DNA from: Chondrus crispus
Taxonomy: Eukaryota > Rhodophyta > Florideophyceae > Gigartinales > Gigartinaceae
Assembly (NCBI RefSeq): GCF_000350225.1
Contig: NW_005179194.1
Location: 58,263-122,262, forward strand
Direction: 5' to 3'
DNA length: 64,000 nucleotides
Below, in pieces: positions 43,903 to 53,467 of the stretch (positions are counted from its first letter, which is position 1; every line of letters starts with the position of its first letter). The translations under genes and the position numbers were made by a program. A model generated the notes under the pieces. The model had not been told where the DNA came from. It did not search any database and saw only the letters and a list, made by a program, of their open reading frames with translations.

Positions 43903-46080
43903 CGGTAATTAGTCGTGATACCCTAATTAGTTTTGGTTCAAAATTGGTCCGGTCCGGACTATTTACTGTTCAGGACCCCCAGATTCATGATACCGTACTG
44001 TAATCATCTACGCCTCCCTGTTTCACATAGGGGTCCCTGTGCCACGGTACGTGGCCATCGGATCATACAGAGTGAATTTACACATTCCTGGAATTGCTTA
44101 CTGTGCAATTTTGCCCGTCCATATTTTTTGGTCACATGTTTTGATCGCACATTTGGTGATCACCATCAGCCCATACCGACACATCGACCTTTCCTTTCCA
44201 TTTACCACCGATCCCCTCTCTTTCAGCACTGATCTTTCCCCTTCCCTCAAGTGGTTCACATCCTGAGCACCTCCAGCAACCGCAATGCCAACCCAGGGAC
44301 CCATTGAACAGTCCTTGGCGGCCGCGATAGCAGCACGACCCCCAGTGTCCCCGAGCCCCACGCCCGAAACTAATCACCAATCCAGCGCCTTACTGGTCTC
44401 CGACACAGCCAATATCGTCTCCCAAGGCCGAAAACGGCAGATTGTTTCTACAATCAGCCAGCGCAGAACTGTGATTCAATGGATGCTGTCCCAAGCCAAT
44501 GAAACAAGGCAAAACGGTCTTCCGGCTATGGCCTTGCGGAATTTCCCTCATATATTCCCGGGCAGCTACAAAAACAACCACAGCAAGGTTTCTTTTTGGT
44601 GGAAAAACAGATCCAAGTACATCAGTCTATCTGCTCCCGGGCGTCGGCTTGGTAATCTGTCGTCAACGGGGAGTCAAGGCCGAAAACGGAAGAACAATAA
44701 GGCTGTTAATGGACGTGGACGAAAGAGGGAACAGTGGGTGAAAGATTTATATGTAGCTCTGAAAGGGGAGTTTGATCGGCTGCACTCGATGAATGTAAAG
44801 CTCAGTCCGTCCTTCCTAGTCTGTGCCGCAAAAAGCGTGATCAAAACGGCAGATGCTGACGCTTCTTTTAACCACACCACGCTCGTCAGAGGAGCCCCAA
44901 TCGCCGAACGAATTACTGTAAGATGGGTCCAGACGTTCATGGCTGCCCATGACTTGGTCATAAGACGCCAGGCTGGCAACCTTTCCGTAAGTCCCGACAA
45001 GCAATTGTTCATAGAAAAGAATGTGGGGTACCATCTTGGAACTCTGAAGCGAGGGTTTATGGCTGGAGACTTAGTTGAAGATTTAGTCGAGAACGCGGAC
45101 GAAACGCACTTTTTGTTTAATATGGACAACGGGAGAACTATTGGATTACGTGGCCAGGAGTCTGTGAAATATGCAGATGTTGTTTCCGGCGATGAAGGGA
45201 TAACTATGATGGTAAGAGTAACGGGTGGTGTTCATGCAAGGATAGAGGCGCCGATGCAAATTTTCCAGAATCCGAACTGCTCTTATCCGATACGAGGTGT
45301 ACCGGACGATGTTACCGGTGTCTGCTATCGCTCAGGTCGTAAGGGATGGATGGATGGTCGTGCGTTCGCCGAATGGCTTGCGGAGCCGAGGGCAATCAGG
45401 AGGGACATCTACGGCCGGAATCGGACCCTCTTTGTTGACAACTGCTCGGGGCACATTGAAACTGAAGCAGTGTCTAAATGCCTTCGGGACATCAACACTG
45501 TCTTGAGGAAGCTTCCCGCGAACGCCACTGATCTGATACAACCTGCGGATTCGTTCGTCATATCTAAACTTAAAGACGCATGGAGGAGCAGGTGGGATGC
45601 GTATAAAGTGGGTCTAATGGCAAGAGGGGAATGGATGGGGAGTGGTGAGGGAGCGAGTGGAAAGTTGAAAAATCCTGGCAAAAGATTCTTTTTGCAGATG
45701 GCCGATGAAGCAGTCCAGGATGTCAATGCGCAGCGCGATAAGGCCGGTCTGACATATGCACGAAAAGCGATGATACGCACTGGGATGTCCTTGAATGTCA
45801 ACGGGCAGTGGGAGGAGAAGCAACTGTTTTTGCCCCTGCAAGCGATCATCGCGAAGCATCGCAATCATTTCAACGGTGAGCCAGTCGCGTGACAAGTTGT
45901 CCTTTCATCAGATTGTCAACTGATCTAGAGTATTTTTGCACTGGTAAAATAGTCTGGTCCCGATTATTTAAGAATCACACCGTAAATAGTCTAGATTCAT
46001 AAATAGTCAGGACCGGACTATTCACAGTCACGGCCTCTAAAACCCAGGTTCAGAATTAGTCCGGTCCCCACTAATTACCG
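43903..46080 (+). mobile_element. pogo-like (DDE_1) DNA transposon, 2.2 kb
   Basis: Ends are inverted: CGGTAATTAGT on the left and ACTAATTACCG on the right, with further inverted subterminal copies of GTCCGGTCC(G)GACTA. It is flanked on both sides by TGATCA. Because TGATCA is a palindrome the exact duplication is uncertain (TGATCA, GATC or AT). It interrupts the chromodomain of element E precisely, and the ancestral reading through the target site can be inferred. It carries one intact transposase gene. Confidence 0.8.
44285..45892 (+). CDS. pogo/DDE_1-family transposase
   Basis: Open for 535 codons. The N-terminal third is basic and carries helix-turn-helix-like segments for binding the transposon ends (AMALRNFPHIFPGSYKNNHS; ITVRWVQTFMAAHDLVIRRQ resembles the CENP-B/pogo second helical domain). 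The DDE_1 core shows ENADETHFLFNMD with the first Asp, TLFVDNCSGH with the second, and LPANATDLIQPADSFVISKL with the third. These are the standard DDE_1 landmarks and spacing. No frameshift or stop is present, so it could be active. It is the only long gene in the transposon. Confidence 0.88.
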   Translation: MPTQGPIEQSLAAAIAARPPVSPSPTPETNHQSSALLVSDTANIVSQGRKRQIVSTISQRRTVIQWMLSQANETRQNGLPAMALRNFPHIFPGSYKNNHSKVSFWWKNRSKYISLSAPGRRLGNLSSTGSQGRKRKNNKAVNGRGRKREQWVKDLYVALKGEFDRLHSMNVKLSPSFLVCAAKSVIKTADADASFNHTTLVRGAPIAERITVRWVQTFMAAHDLVIRRQAGNLSVSPDKQLFIEKNVGYHLGTLKRGFMAGDLVEDLVENADETHFLFNMDNGRTIGLRGQESVKYADVVSGDEGITMMVRVTGGVHARIEAPMQIFQNPNCSYPIRGVPDDVTGVCYRSGRKGWMDGRAFAEWLAEPRAIRRDIYGRNRTLFVDNCSGHIETEAVSKCLRDINTVLRKLPANATDLIQPADSFVISKLKDAWRSRWDAYKVGLMARGEWMGSGEGASGKLKNPGKRFFLQMADEAVQDVNAQRDKAGLTYARKAMIRTGMSLNVNGQWEEKQLFLPLQAIIAKHRNHFNGEPVA

Positions 46081-47589
46081 TGATCAGTGTACTTGTCCTG
46101 TTTGTCGTCATACTCGACGAGTTTCTCAACAACGTACTCGTCGTCCGAGGTGTCGGCCTTCTCGGCGTCATCCTCCGATTGTGGGAATGTCGGTCCCAGA
46201 CTCGGGTCATTATTCAGCCGAACCTGCGTGGTTGATATCGGTGCGTCTTCGTCTGTAGTCGCGTTCCGACTATCCTGCTTCGCGCGGGAGCTCACATTCC
46301 CGATAGCGCGGAACACACGTGTGCTCCCGGGTGGCTCTCTGCCTTGACCATCGAGGTCAGCATTGTCGCCATCGTCGGTCGTGACAACGTCCTCGTTTGT
46401 CGGACGAGGGACAAGAGCCGGGTCTTGTTGATCGTGATCCCTGTCCGGCATTGGAGCCTGTACAATGCGATCATACGACACTGTGTTTCGGTCCCCATCT
46501 CGTACGATGACGACCGTGCGATCGTTTGGCTTTACTGCCAACACTTCGAATGGTCTAATGGCCTTGGGGCGAAGTTTGTGGTTGTTCTCCCCCAGACGGG
46601 GAGCTTCGCGTCTGAGATAGACGCGATCACCTGCCTTGAGGTGATAATTGACTGGTCTTACGTGCCGGTCAAAGCCCGCCTTGTAGCGGGGTTGCGCTTT
46701 CCGTAAGCGCTCACTTGCCGTGGTCACCAGTGCCCGTAATCTCGTCTTAAATCAAAGACGAGCTTGCCATGGTGGTAAGCTTCCGTGGTCCACGGACTCG
46801 ACATTTTCGAGGCAGAGGCTTGGCGGAGGTCGACTTAATACGAGATCATAGGGAGTCATCCCTATCGCACGGTGCACGGTGCAGTTGTAACCAAATGTCA
46901 CACCTGACGAGAATGTGTCCCAATCCTTTCCCTCCCCCGTTCAAAGCGACCGGAGGGCAGAAAGGATTGTGCGATTAAATCGCTCCACCTGACCATTGGT
47001 TTAGGCGTGGTATGCCGAGGTGTAAGCATTACGTACGCCCATTATCGAGCATACGTTTTGGAAGACTTTTCCCGTGAACTGGCCCCCTCGATCTAATAGG
47101 AGGTAAGCAGGGGGTCCGTACGGGAACACCCATTTCTCGCAAAAGGCACGCGCGACCGTGAGGCCTTTCACGTTTGCGAGGGGCGCGGTCTGCGTCATCT
47201 TACTGTAGCCGTCACTGACCGCCGGTACTTGCTGGTCATGTCTGGCGGACATGACCAGCAAGTACCGATTTCCTCGGCTGGTTCTCGGCAATGGGCCGAG
47301 AATGTCGATGGCGACGTACTCTAACGCTACCGTCGCTGGGATGAGTTTCATGAACGACGAAAGGCGTCGCAACTTCACGCGATCCTTCGCGCGCGGGGCA
47401 CAATGCCTAACACAGTTGTAGACATCGACGCTCATCGGCGGCCAATAAAAGGTCCGTCGAATCGTACTGTACATACGCGAACCTCCCGGGTGACCTGCCG
47501 TTCTGGAGTAATGTGCCAAATGAAGCACTTTATCACGCAGGTTCTCGGGCAGGCACATCTGCCGTGTGTCGTAGACACGAAAAATCGGA

Positions 47590-48706
47590 ACCTTGGATAG
47601 ATTCTATAGGCGAGAAAGTAGTGCCATTTAAATTTCAATCCGCCTTCTTCTATTTCACGACGGGTCAAGGGCCATTTTCCGGTTCGTGAACTGTTGAAAA
47701 ATGGGGGGACTTTCATTATTTGAATGTCGTTCTTCGCCATGGGAGCTCCAAAATTCATATTCCAAGTACGAAGACAATCATCGCATACCACATCCATGCG
47801 ATTGAGTGTTTTCCTTTCCTTGCCCTTTGTCGTCGCTTTCAACAACAGTAATGCATCCCAGGTCCCATTTGCACAATCGGCACACCCTATAGCACCTGGG
47901 AACCCCATCGCTGCATATTCTTTTTCAATTTTTGTAAGTTCGTCTGCCGTTGGAGGTCGGAGATATTCTTTTTCAAACTCCTTTCCAATCCAGGCGGAGA
48001 ACTATTTCAAGTTCTCTAGCAGCGTACATTGCGCTAGACGCATCAGTGTGATTTCACGTTTCGCGCTGTTGCCATTCGCGGGCATACGCAGGGCTGCAAT
48101 GAGCTTCTGGCCCGTGGACGCTCCAAGCTTGGCGACTGCATCAGCCTTCTGTGCAAACCATGGATCTACCTCGGGTAGCACGGCTCGAATGCGCTGGTGT
48201 ATTTCTATTGAGACACAATGCGTACCACGAAACGCTTCGGCCGTGAAAAGAGACCTGTTATCCGCACCATCGCGCGACAAATACCAATCTTCATTTGATT
48301 GACTTTCAAAGAGATTGCGGTGGCGATCTCGATTCCTCACCTTCCCAATTCTTGAGCCTCCGAAAATACCTCCAGATTTGGCGTGTTCTCTGCGCCTCTG
48401 CGCCCCAAAAGCACTAGCAACAGCAGCGGCAGATAGATAAAACACGAGGTATGCCGCAATAGCATCATCTGAATGGCTTCCAGAGTAGAGTCCACATTTG
48501 GGGTTGCAAGCGTGGTATACTTGTTGAGTTGAAAGTCCCCAAACAGTATCTTGACATCCTACCAAGATCTGGAAAGTAAAGAAGAGCACAAGTTGCCGCC
48601 AATTGTGAACACGACGCGTAGAGCAGCTCGCTTCTTGGCGACGAATGTATTTATACGGCGCACTTGTAGTTATTAGGGTGACCCAAAATATTGTAGAAGT
48701 GTGCAC
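47590..48706 (-). pseudogene. PIF/Harbinger-type transposase relic
   Basis: Minus strand. The N-terminal part (RRREHAKSGGIFGGSRIGKV, then FRGTHCVSIEIHQRIRAVLP) and the core GFPGAIGCADCANGTW, NFGAPMAKNDIQIMKVPPF and YFLAYRIYP follow the plant-type PIF transposase pattern. The first two catalytic Asp (GCADC, KNDIQ) are present. One in-frame TAG (48,002-48,004) precedes FSAWIGKEFEKEYLRPPTAD. The C terminus with the last acidic residue is lost where the sequence joins gypsy integrase near 47,590. The true start may be internal, as the first 70 codons do not look conserved. Confidence 0.75.
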
Positions 48707-48714
48707 AGTATCAT
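48676..48714. other. Possible small TIR element split by the copia insertion
   Basis: TTA then GGGTGACCC at 48,673-48,684, and GGGTCACCC then TTA at 56,831-56,842 on the far side of the copia element. Removing the copia element leaves about 180 bp with 9-bp inverted ends and TTA duplications, as for a PIF/Harbinger-type MITE. The right part is 56,705-56,839. Confidence 0.3.
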
Positions 48715-48719
48715 GATAC

Positions 48720-49034
48720 TGTTGGATGCGCCTAAATTCACACGTATTTTAATCAAACCAAACTATAATTTTAGGGTTGCTGCCGACGGTCGCCGGGAGA
48801 TTACCGAGCGGTGGCCGAGGGAATAAAAACTGGGGGACTCGCGCGAGGAAGAAGGGATCCCCGGGGGTAACAAATTGAGTACCCGAACACTTCGCCGGCT
48901 GCCTGCTTCTCGTTCCCTCACGCAAGGACCCACTGCCCCTCTCGACTGCCTCGCTCGGCTCCCTCCGCCACCACGCCGCTGAGGCACGGCTATCAAACTA
49001 ATCTCTCCCGTCCTTTTAACCCGTGTCTGCCACA
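48720..49034 (+). repeat. 5' LTR of the copia-like element (315 bp)
   Basis: TGTTGGATGCGCC to GTCTGCCACA. It contains a block shared with the 3' LTR, GCTGCCGACGGTCGCCGGGA, then GAGGGAATAAAAAC, a TATA-like sequence. The gag ATG follows only 3 bp after its end. Confidence 0.9.
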
Positions 49035-49037
49035 GTT

Positions 49038-50348
49038 ATGGGCCCAGGAGATAAGCCGAGAAAGGAGAGATCCTCTCTTTCGGATCCTCCTTACTTTTCG
49101 CCACATGGCGATATGCAGGATTGGCACCGCAAGATTGGTCGATGGGTCGATGTTGTCAAAGCCGCCCACGACAATGGATCTGATCGCCACTTTCAAACAA
49201 TCTTTAAGATCCTCGGACGCACGCTGTATGAGCGCGGTCTTCCACCTGATCAACAGGCCATGGTGGATGAGGCGCAAGCTAAGCGAGCCATTAATTACCT
49301 CCAAGTGGACGACCCGGTGGAAGCGGTGAGGGATATTGTAAAGACCATCGCCGTAGATCCTCCCATTGCCATGGTTGCAAGACTAATCAACTCTTTCCAT
49401 AAGGTAACGTCCTGTCGTCGAAGTCGTAATGAAGATCTCCGGGTCTTTGTGTCACGCTTCCGAGGGTTGGCGGCAACTCACTTGCCGCATACCAACTCTT
49501 CCTCCTCCTCTCAGATTAGAGAAGTACTCGCGGTCACCCTCCTCAACAATGCTAACTTAGATGAGGGGACCCTTGTCAATGCCACCTCTGCCCTCATAAC
49601 CCATGCAGACGCGAGAGCAGAGAAAAAGGAAGACGATGATACTGCCCAAGTTTCCAAGAAAGAGCTTGACAAGCTGTTCCACGTCGTCGATAAGCTCTCT
49701 GATTTGGAAAAGGACAGAAACGTACCAAGAGACACTGAAGAACGGCACAAGTACATGGAAACGTTCAGATCAAAGTGCATTGACTCTATCAAGCAGCTCA
49801 TTCTAGCTGCGGAAGGCCTTAAGCACCCCACCAGCGCTGGATATCAACCCACGCCAGTGCCCAGCACCTTCATCTCGGATCAGGGTCTCATTACTCTTAA
49901 TTTGGATAACGCTGTGCAGGTTTTACGTACACTTACGCAACCGGCAAACTCTAATATTGGAGGCAAGTATTCAGCTAGAGAGATCAACGACATGGTTGAT
50001 TGTAAGGTTAACCCTCTCTTGGCATCTTACAATCTACCAGGTGCCAAAAATCAGAGGGATTCTGCTGCTAACTCTTCCCAGAACCTCAACAAGAGACATC
50101 AGTCGAGAACACTTGGAAAAAGGAAATATCGCAATCCCCGTGACCAAGAGGCGGAAAAGTGCTTTGATTGTGGAAGTCCAGGTCATTTGCGGGGCGAAGA
50201 TGTGTGTCCTAAACCAAGCTATCTCACTACACTTCGAAAGAAACGCCGTGAAAACGATCGAGCTGGCGGACCTTCATCAAAGACTAATAATCCGCAAGGA
50301 AAGTTTTTTCGCAAGTGCTCCGGTCCCGGCTCAGGCAGTCAAGCCTAG
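49038..50348 (+). CDS. Copia-like element: gag
   Basis: The ATG at 49,038 (MGPGDKPRKERSSLSD) lies directly against the LTR, so it overlaps the place where a primer-binding site would be; the frame stays open upstream into the LTR. The 437-codon product has a helical N-terminal Gag region (DWHRKIGRWVDVVKAAHDNG), a charged middle, and a zinc knuckle CFDCGSPGHLRGEDVC with six instead of four residues between His and the last Cys. A basic tail follows. No stop interrupts it. It should form the particle and bind element RNA. Confidence 0.8.
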   Translation: MGPGDKPRKERSSLSDPPYFSPHGDMQDWHRKIGRWVDVVKAAHDNGSDRHFQTIFKILGRTLYERGLPPDQQAMVDEAQAKRAINYLQVDDPVEAVRDIVKTIAVDPPIAMVARLINSFHKVTSCRRSRNEDLRVFVSRFRGLAATHLPHTNSSSSSQIREVLAVTLLNNANLDEGTLVNATSALITHADARAEKKEDDDTAQVSKKELDKLFHVVDKLSDLEKDRNVPRDTEERHKYMETFRSKCIDSIKQLILAAEGLKHPTSAGYQPTPVPSTFISDQGLITLNLDNAVQVLRTLTQPANSNIGGKYSAREINDMVDCKVNPLLASYNLPGAKNQRDSAANSSQNLNKRHQSRTLGKRKYRNPRDQEAEKCFDCGSPGHLRGEDVCPKPSYLTTLRKKRRENDRAGGPSSKTNNPQGKFFRKCSGPGSGSQA

Positions 50349-51924
50349 TGGCCGCGCCTAGAGCAAGCTCTGATGTTATGATCGGGCGAAGGGATCCCAA
50401 TCCCATCGTTGATCCTGGTTGTCCGCGTAGCGTGGCCGGAATCATATCCGCAACTGCACTGTGCAATTCTTTGGGCATACCGTTCAAGATCCGTGAGCTC
50501 GACTGCGAGCCCTTAATTCATAGATACGGAAAGGAATGCATGAAGCACAACCTGTCGTGGGAATTTGGGATCTACCTATTGCCGATATGACGGGCCTTCA
50601 GGTCCAAATTCCTTTCTATATGACCAAAGGAGATGGCTTCTTGCTCCTTGACAATGAAATATGCCATCAATCGTACCTCTGGGGCCCGGAAAATCTTCTT
50701 GTGGTTCCGAAGGGCACAAGAGGTATTTCTCAACATCAACTTAGTTTTGAGACGTACTCCGACCGCACGTCAAGGCATGATTCTGGTGCTGTCTGTACAT
50801 ACCTGATGGTTGTGCCGTCCAAGCTCTGTGCTTTTAAGACATTCTTCTCCAGCCAGAAAGCATTGGTAGCCTTCCAAATGCGCGAGGGTGCCTACAGCCG
50901 CAAGTTCAACAACGGAAAGATTGCTCGCAGATTCGCAAACAAGCTTCACTCGTACACCCATCTCCATGTTGACGATATGATCACGCTGTGTCGACGTGGG
51001 GGTGTCCTCACTGAAGTATTGCGTCAACCCCTCCCCTCCACCTTCCATAAGTGTACATCATGCAAGTCGACTGGAAGACCTTTGCAATCGAAAAAGATCT
51101 CTATGAACAAAGTCCTCTCCACGTTCAATAGGCATGTCCAAGTCGACTTCTTCTTCATTTTGGAGTTTACAGCACATCCTATCATTCATATAGTTGACAC
51201 TCATACCGCCTTCTCAGTAGCAGTGATAGTTCCATCCCGAGAGATGGGTATCTCTTCAAAGGCGTTGCAGTTGAATTGGATCAACATACACGGAGCACTC
51301 GGAACAGTCTCTGGAGACATGGAGTTCTTCAATCGTAACTTCGCCGAAGCCTTGAGCTATTTCGCCATAAAGTTTGAAGCGCGACCTGCTCGTCGGCATA
51401 ATAAGCTCGGTGTGGTGGTGAACGCAAAAACGCTGTTGTCCGCCTCCTTGCCCAAAAGAATTCCCAAGGACGCGCAACACTTTGAAAGGCAGCGAAATTC
51501 CACCTTTGAGGAAGCTGAAATTGTATCCCGGGCCACGTATATGGGTAATATACTGTACGATTCCAAAAAGATGAGCAGCTTCGAGATGGCGAGGGAATAT
51601 ACCCCTTCCATCTCTGGACTCCCACAAACTCCTTTATCCCACCTTATCACGACTGCTCATCAAGAACAGCAAGCAAGACGTGCAGTCATGTCTCTTGACA
51701 AAGGCAGAAGGCCAATCACGGTCAGACCGCGGAAACTTTCAAGAGGAGACCGTTTGTATTACTTCAGACGTGGACCCAAGTTCCGGACTTGGGAGCTCGG
51801 ACACGTACGCGGCGTTGAGGATCACATCATCGTTATCTCCTCATCTGAAAAGCATCAAGGTAAGCCAATTAGGGCTGCCCTCGAAGATATGCGTCTCGCT
51901 CCAGATTCTTCCCTACTCCGATAA
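50349..51924 (+). pseudogene. Copia-like element: protease and integrase
   Basis: The protease frame (open from 50,315 to 50,590) reads NPIVDPGCPRSVAGI, with DPG in place of the usual DSG/DTG. After a frameshift near 50,560 the integrase frame runs to 51,924. CTSCKSTGRP belongs to the finger, VQVDFFFILEF and VSGDMEFFNRNF to the first two acidic positions. The third reads HNKLGVVVNAKTLL, where copia integrases normally have an E three residues after G, so the catalytic Glu seems replaced by Val. A basic C terminus (RRPITVRPRKLSRGDRLYYF) follows. Confidence 0.7.
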
Positions 51925-51928
51925 ATAG

Positions 51929-53467
51929 ATGAGATCAACTTCGTATTCCCAAGGTCGTATTCTATTCTGGATGGAGATGATTTGGAAGATGACCGGATCC
52001 TCGGTGAACGCCTGCCGTCAATATTCCCAGAACTCGACACTGTCGACTTCTTTCCGAGTCAGCATGTTCAAGAGGCGCCCTTCCTCGGACATGACCGCCG
52101 CTACAAAGATCCCAGACGCTAGTCCCCCACTGGTAGGTGACAATGAGGATTCCAGTTCACATGAGAACCTTCTCAGTGATCCTTTGGCATCGACAGGAGA
52201 TGTCGCGGCCATCTTTGATCGAGAGCCTTCCCTTTGGGCGCAACATCTATCCACATCTGCTCTGCTCTCCGGCGAGAGACAAAAGCGAGCGGATCGGCCA
52301 CACGTAGGTATCGGCAGTAAGCTGATGTCGCTTCTCTCCGACTCCAGTTCCAGAGCAACAAATGACCTCAACGCAAGTCGTCGCGACCCTCGCCCAGACA
52401 AGGACATTGGTTCTGTTCCTGTCGTAGCCCATCCTAATCTTCCGCATGCGTTGGAGTCATCAGAGCAGATGATTCTGAAAGAAATGAATGGGGTTATAGG
52501 AGACAAAACCGCTTCCGAGTCTTCTCTCCAGTTTGTTCCAAAGTGGGTCTTAGAGAAGTCTATGGACAAAGAAAGAGCCGTATATAAGAAAAGCGTGAAG
52601 GAAATTGACATTCGATCGCTTCCACCTTCATCCAACGTCATGTCGTCCTATCTCTTCTTCCAGGTCAAGCACGATGGTGAAGAGGACAAGTTCAAGCTGA
52701 AGTGTCGCCTTGTTCCACACGGCAATCGGGATAAAGAGAAGGACTCGATCCGATCCGATTCGGCTACCGCACAATTCCCAATCATCCGTATCATCCTGTC
52801 TGTAGCCGCCAGCCTTGGTCTTGTTCTGGAATCTATCTACATCAAAGGCGCCCACCTGCAAGGTAGTGAGCTTCCGCGGGACATCTACATGCGTCCACCT
52901 AAGGGCTGGGCTTCGCATTCCCGCATGGTCTGGAAACTGTTGAAGCTGGCCTACGGTCTGGTTCAATCGGGGCGTCTCTGGCAGCTAGTCGTTGAGGAAT
53001 GGATGACGCAGCAGGGCATCGTAGAAGTGTACGGTCTCCAACAGCTCTTCGTGCTGCGAGATCCACAAGGACACCTGCTCTTGGCAATTGAAAAAGTCGT
53101 GGATGACTTCTTGATCGCAGGGACGTGCTCTGCAATCGAAACGTTCCACAGAGACATCTCTAACCGATTTGAAGTCGGGCGCTTCATCAGAAACCGCGAC
53201 TTGATTTTCAACCGTTTACGCATCCACCAGGACCCCGACTTCACTGTTCACGTTGACATGCAAGAGTACATGAGTGGCATTATCCCTCTCGAATTCTCTC
53301 GTCACCGCCGCAAGCAGCCCGAGCAGCCATGCACCAAGGCTGAGGTTACTTCGTTCTTCGGCCTTACCGGTTCGTTGAACTACCTTGGGCATGGAATCTT
53401 GCCTCAAGCTGCATTTGCCGCAAGTCACCTCCAACAGATGGTCGAACGCCTCACTGTTGCTGACTGA
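51929..53467 (+). CDS. Copia-like element: reverse transcriptase
   Basis: 512 codons. After a 200-residue variable linker the RT begins near KCRLVPHGNRDKEKDSIRSD, followed by YIKGAHLQGSELPRDIYMRP (usual DIKGAFLQG), VWKLLKLAYGLVQSGRLW and the active-site box as VVDDFLIAG instead of YVDD. The Asp-to-Tyr change in DIKGA would remove the first catalytic Asp, so activity is doubtful. The frame ends at TGA 53,465-53,467, and the reading continues in the same frame into RNase H. Confidence 0.75.
   Translation: MRSTSYSQGRILFWMEMIWKMTGSSVNACRQYSQNSTLSTSFRVSMFKRRPSSDMTAATKIPDASPPLVGDNEDSSSHENLLSDPLASTGDVAAIFDREPSLWAQHLSTSALLSGERQKRADRPHVGIGSKLMSLLSDSSSRATNDLNASRRDPRPDKDIGSVPVVAHPNLPHALESSEQMILKEMNGVIGDKTASESSLQFVPKWVLEKSMDKERAVYKKSVKEIDIRSLPPSSNVMSSYLFFQVKHDGEEDKFKLKCRLVPHGNRDKEKDSIRSDSATAQFPIIRIILSVAASLGLVLESIYIKGAHLQGSELPRDIYMRPPKGWASHSRMVWKLLKLAYGLVQSGRLWQLVVEEWMTQQGIVEVYGLQQLFVLRDPQGHLLLAIEKVVDDFLIAGTCSAIETFHRDISNRFEVGRFIRNRDLIFNRLRIHQDPDFTVHVDMQEYMSGIIPLEFSRHRRKQPEQPCTKAEVTSFFGLTGSLNYLGHGILPQAAFAASHLQQMVERLTVAD

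Larger units (their letters stand above)
41534..47590 (-). mobile_element. Ty3/gypsy element E, 3' half
   Basis: On the minus strand: integrase with chromodomain (47,590-43,752), then the accessory gene on the opposite strand (42,095-43,540), a polypurine tract and the 3' LTR. Its RT, gag and 5' LTR are absent; the sequence passes directly into a PIF/Harbinger transposase relic near 47,590. A pogo-like transposon has inserted into the chromodomain. The integrase-accessory spacer is only about 210 bp, against 2.8-3.5 kb in A and B. Confidence 0.7.
43752..47590 (-). pseudogene. Element E: integrase and chromodomain, interrupted
   Basis: Minus strand. HYSRTAGHPGGSRMY starts the HHCC finger, followed by EYVAIDILGPLPRT, RGGQFTGKVFQNV and HA-stop-TNGQVERFNRT, where related copies have HPQTNGQVER. 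One frame contains TAA at 47,001-47,003 and two later TGA codons. A 20-bp inverted repeat adds residues next to the second conserved block. The chromodomain DDEYVVEKLVEYDDKQDKYT is cut at 46,086 and resumes past the pogo-like insertion at 43,902 as VYLVRWEEYPPEGGTWDLPS, ending at 43,752. Confidence 0.8.
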
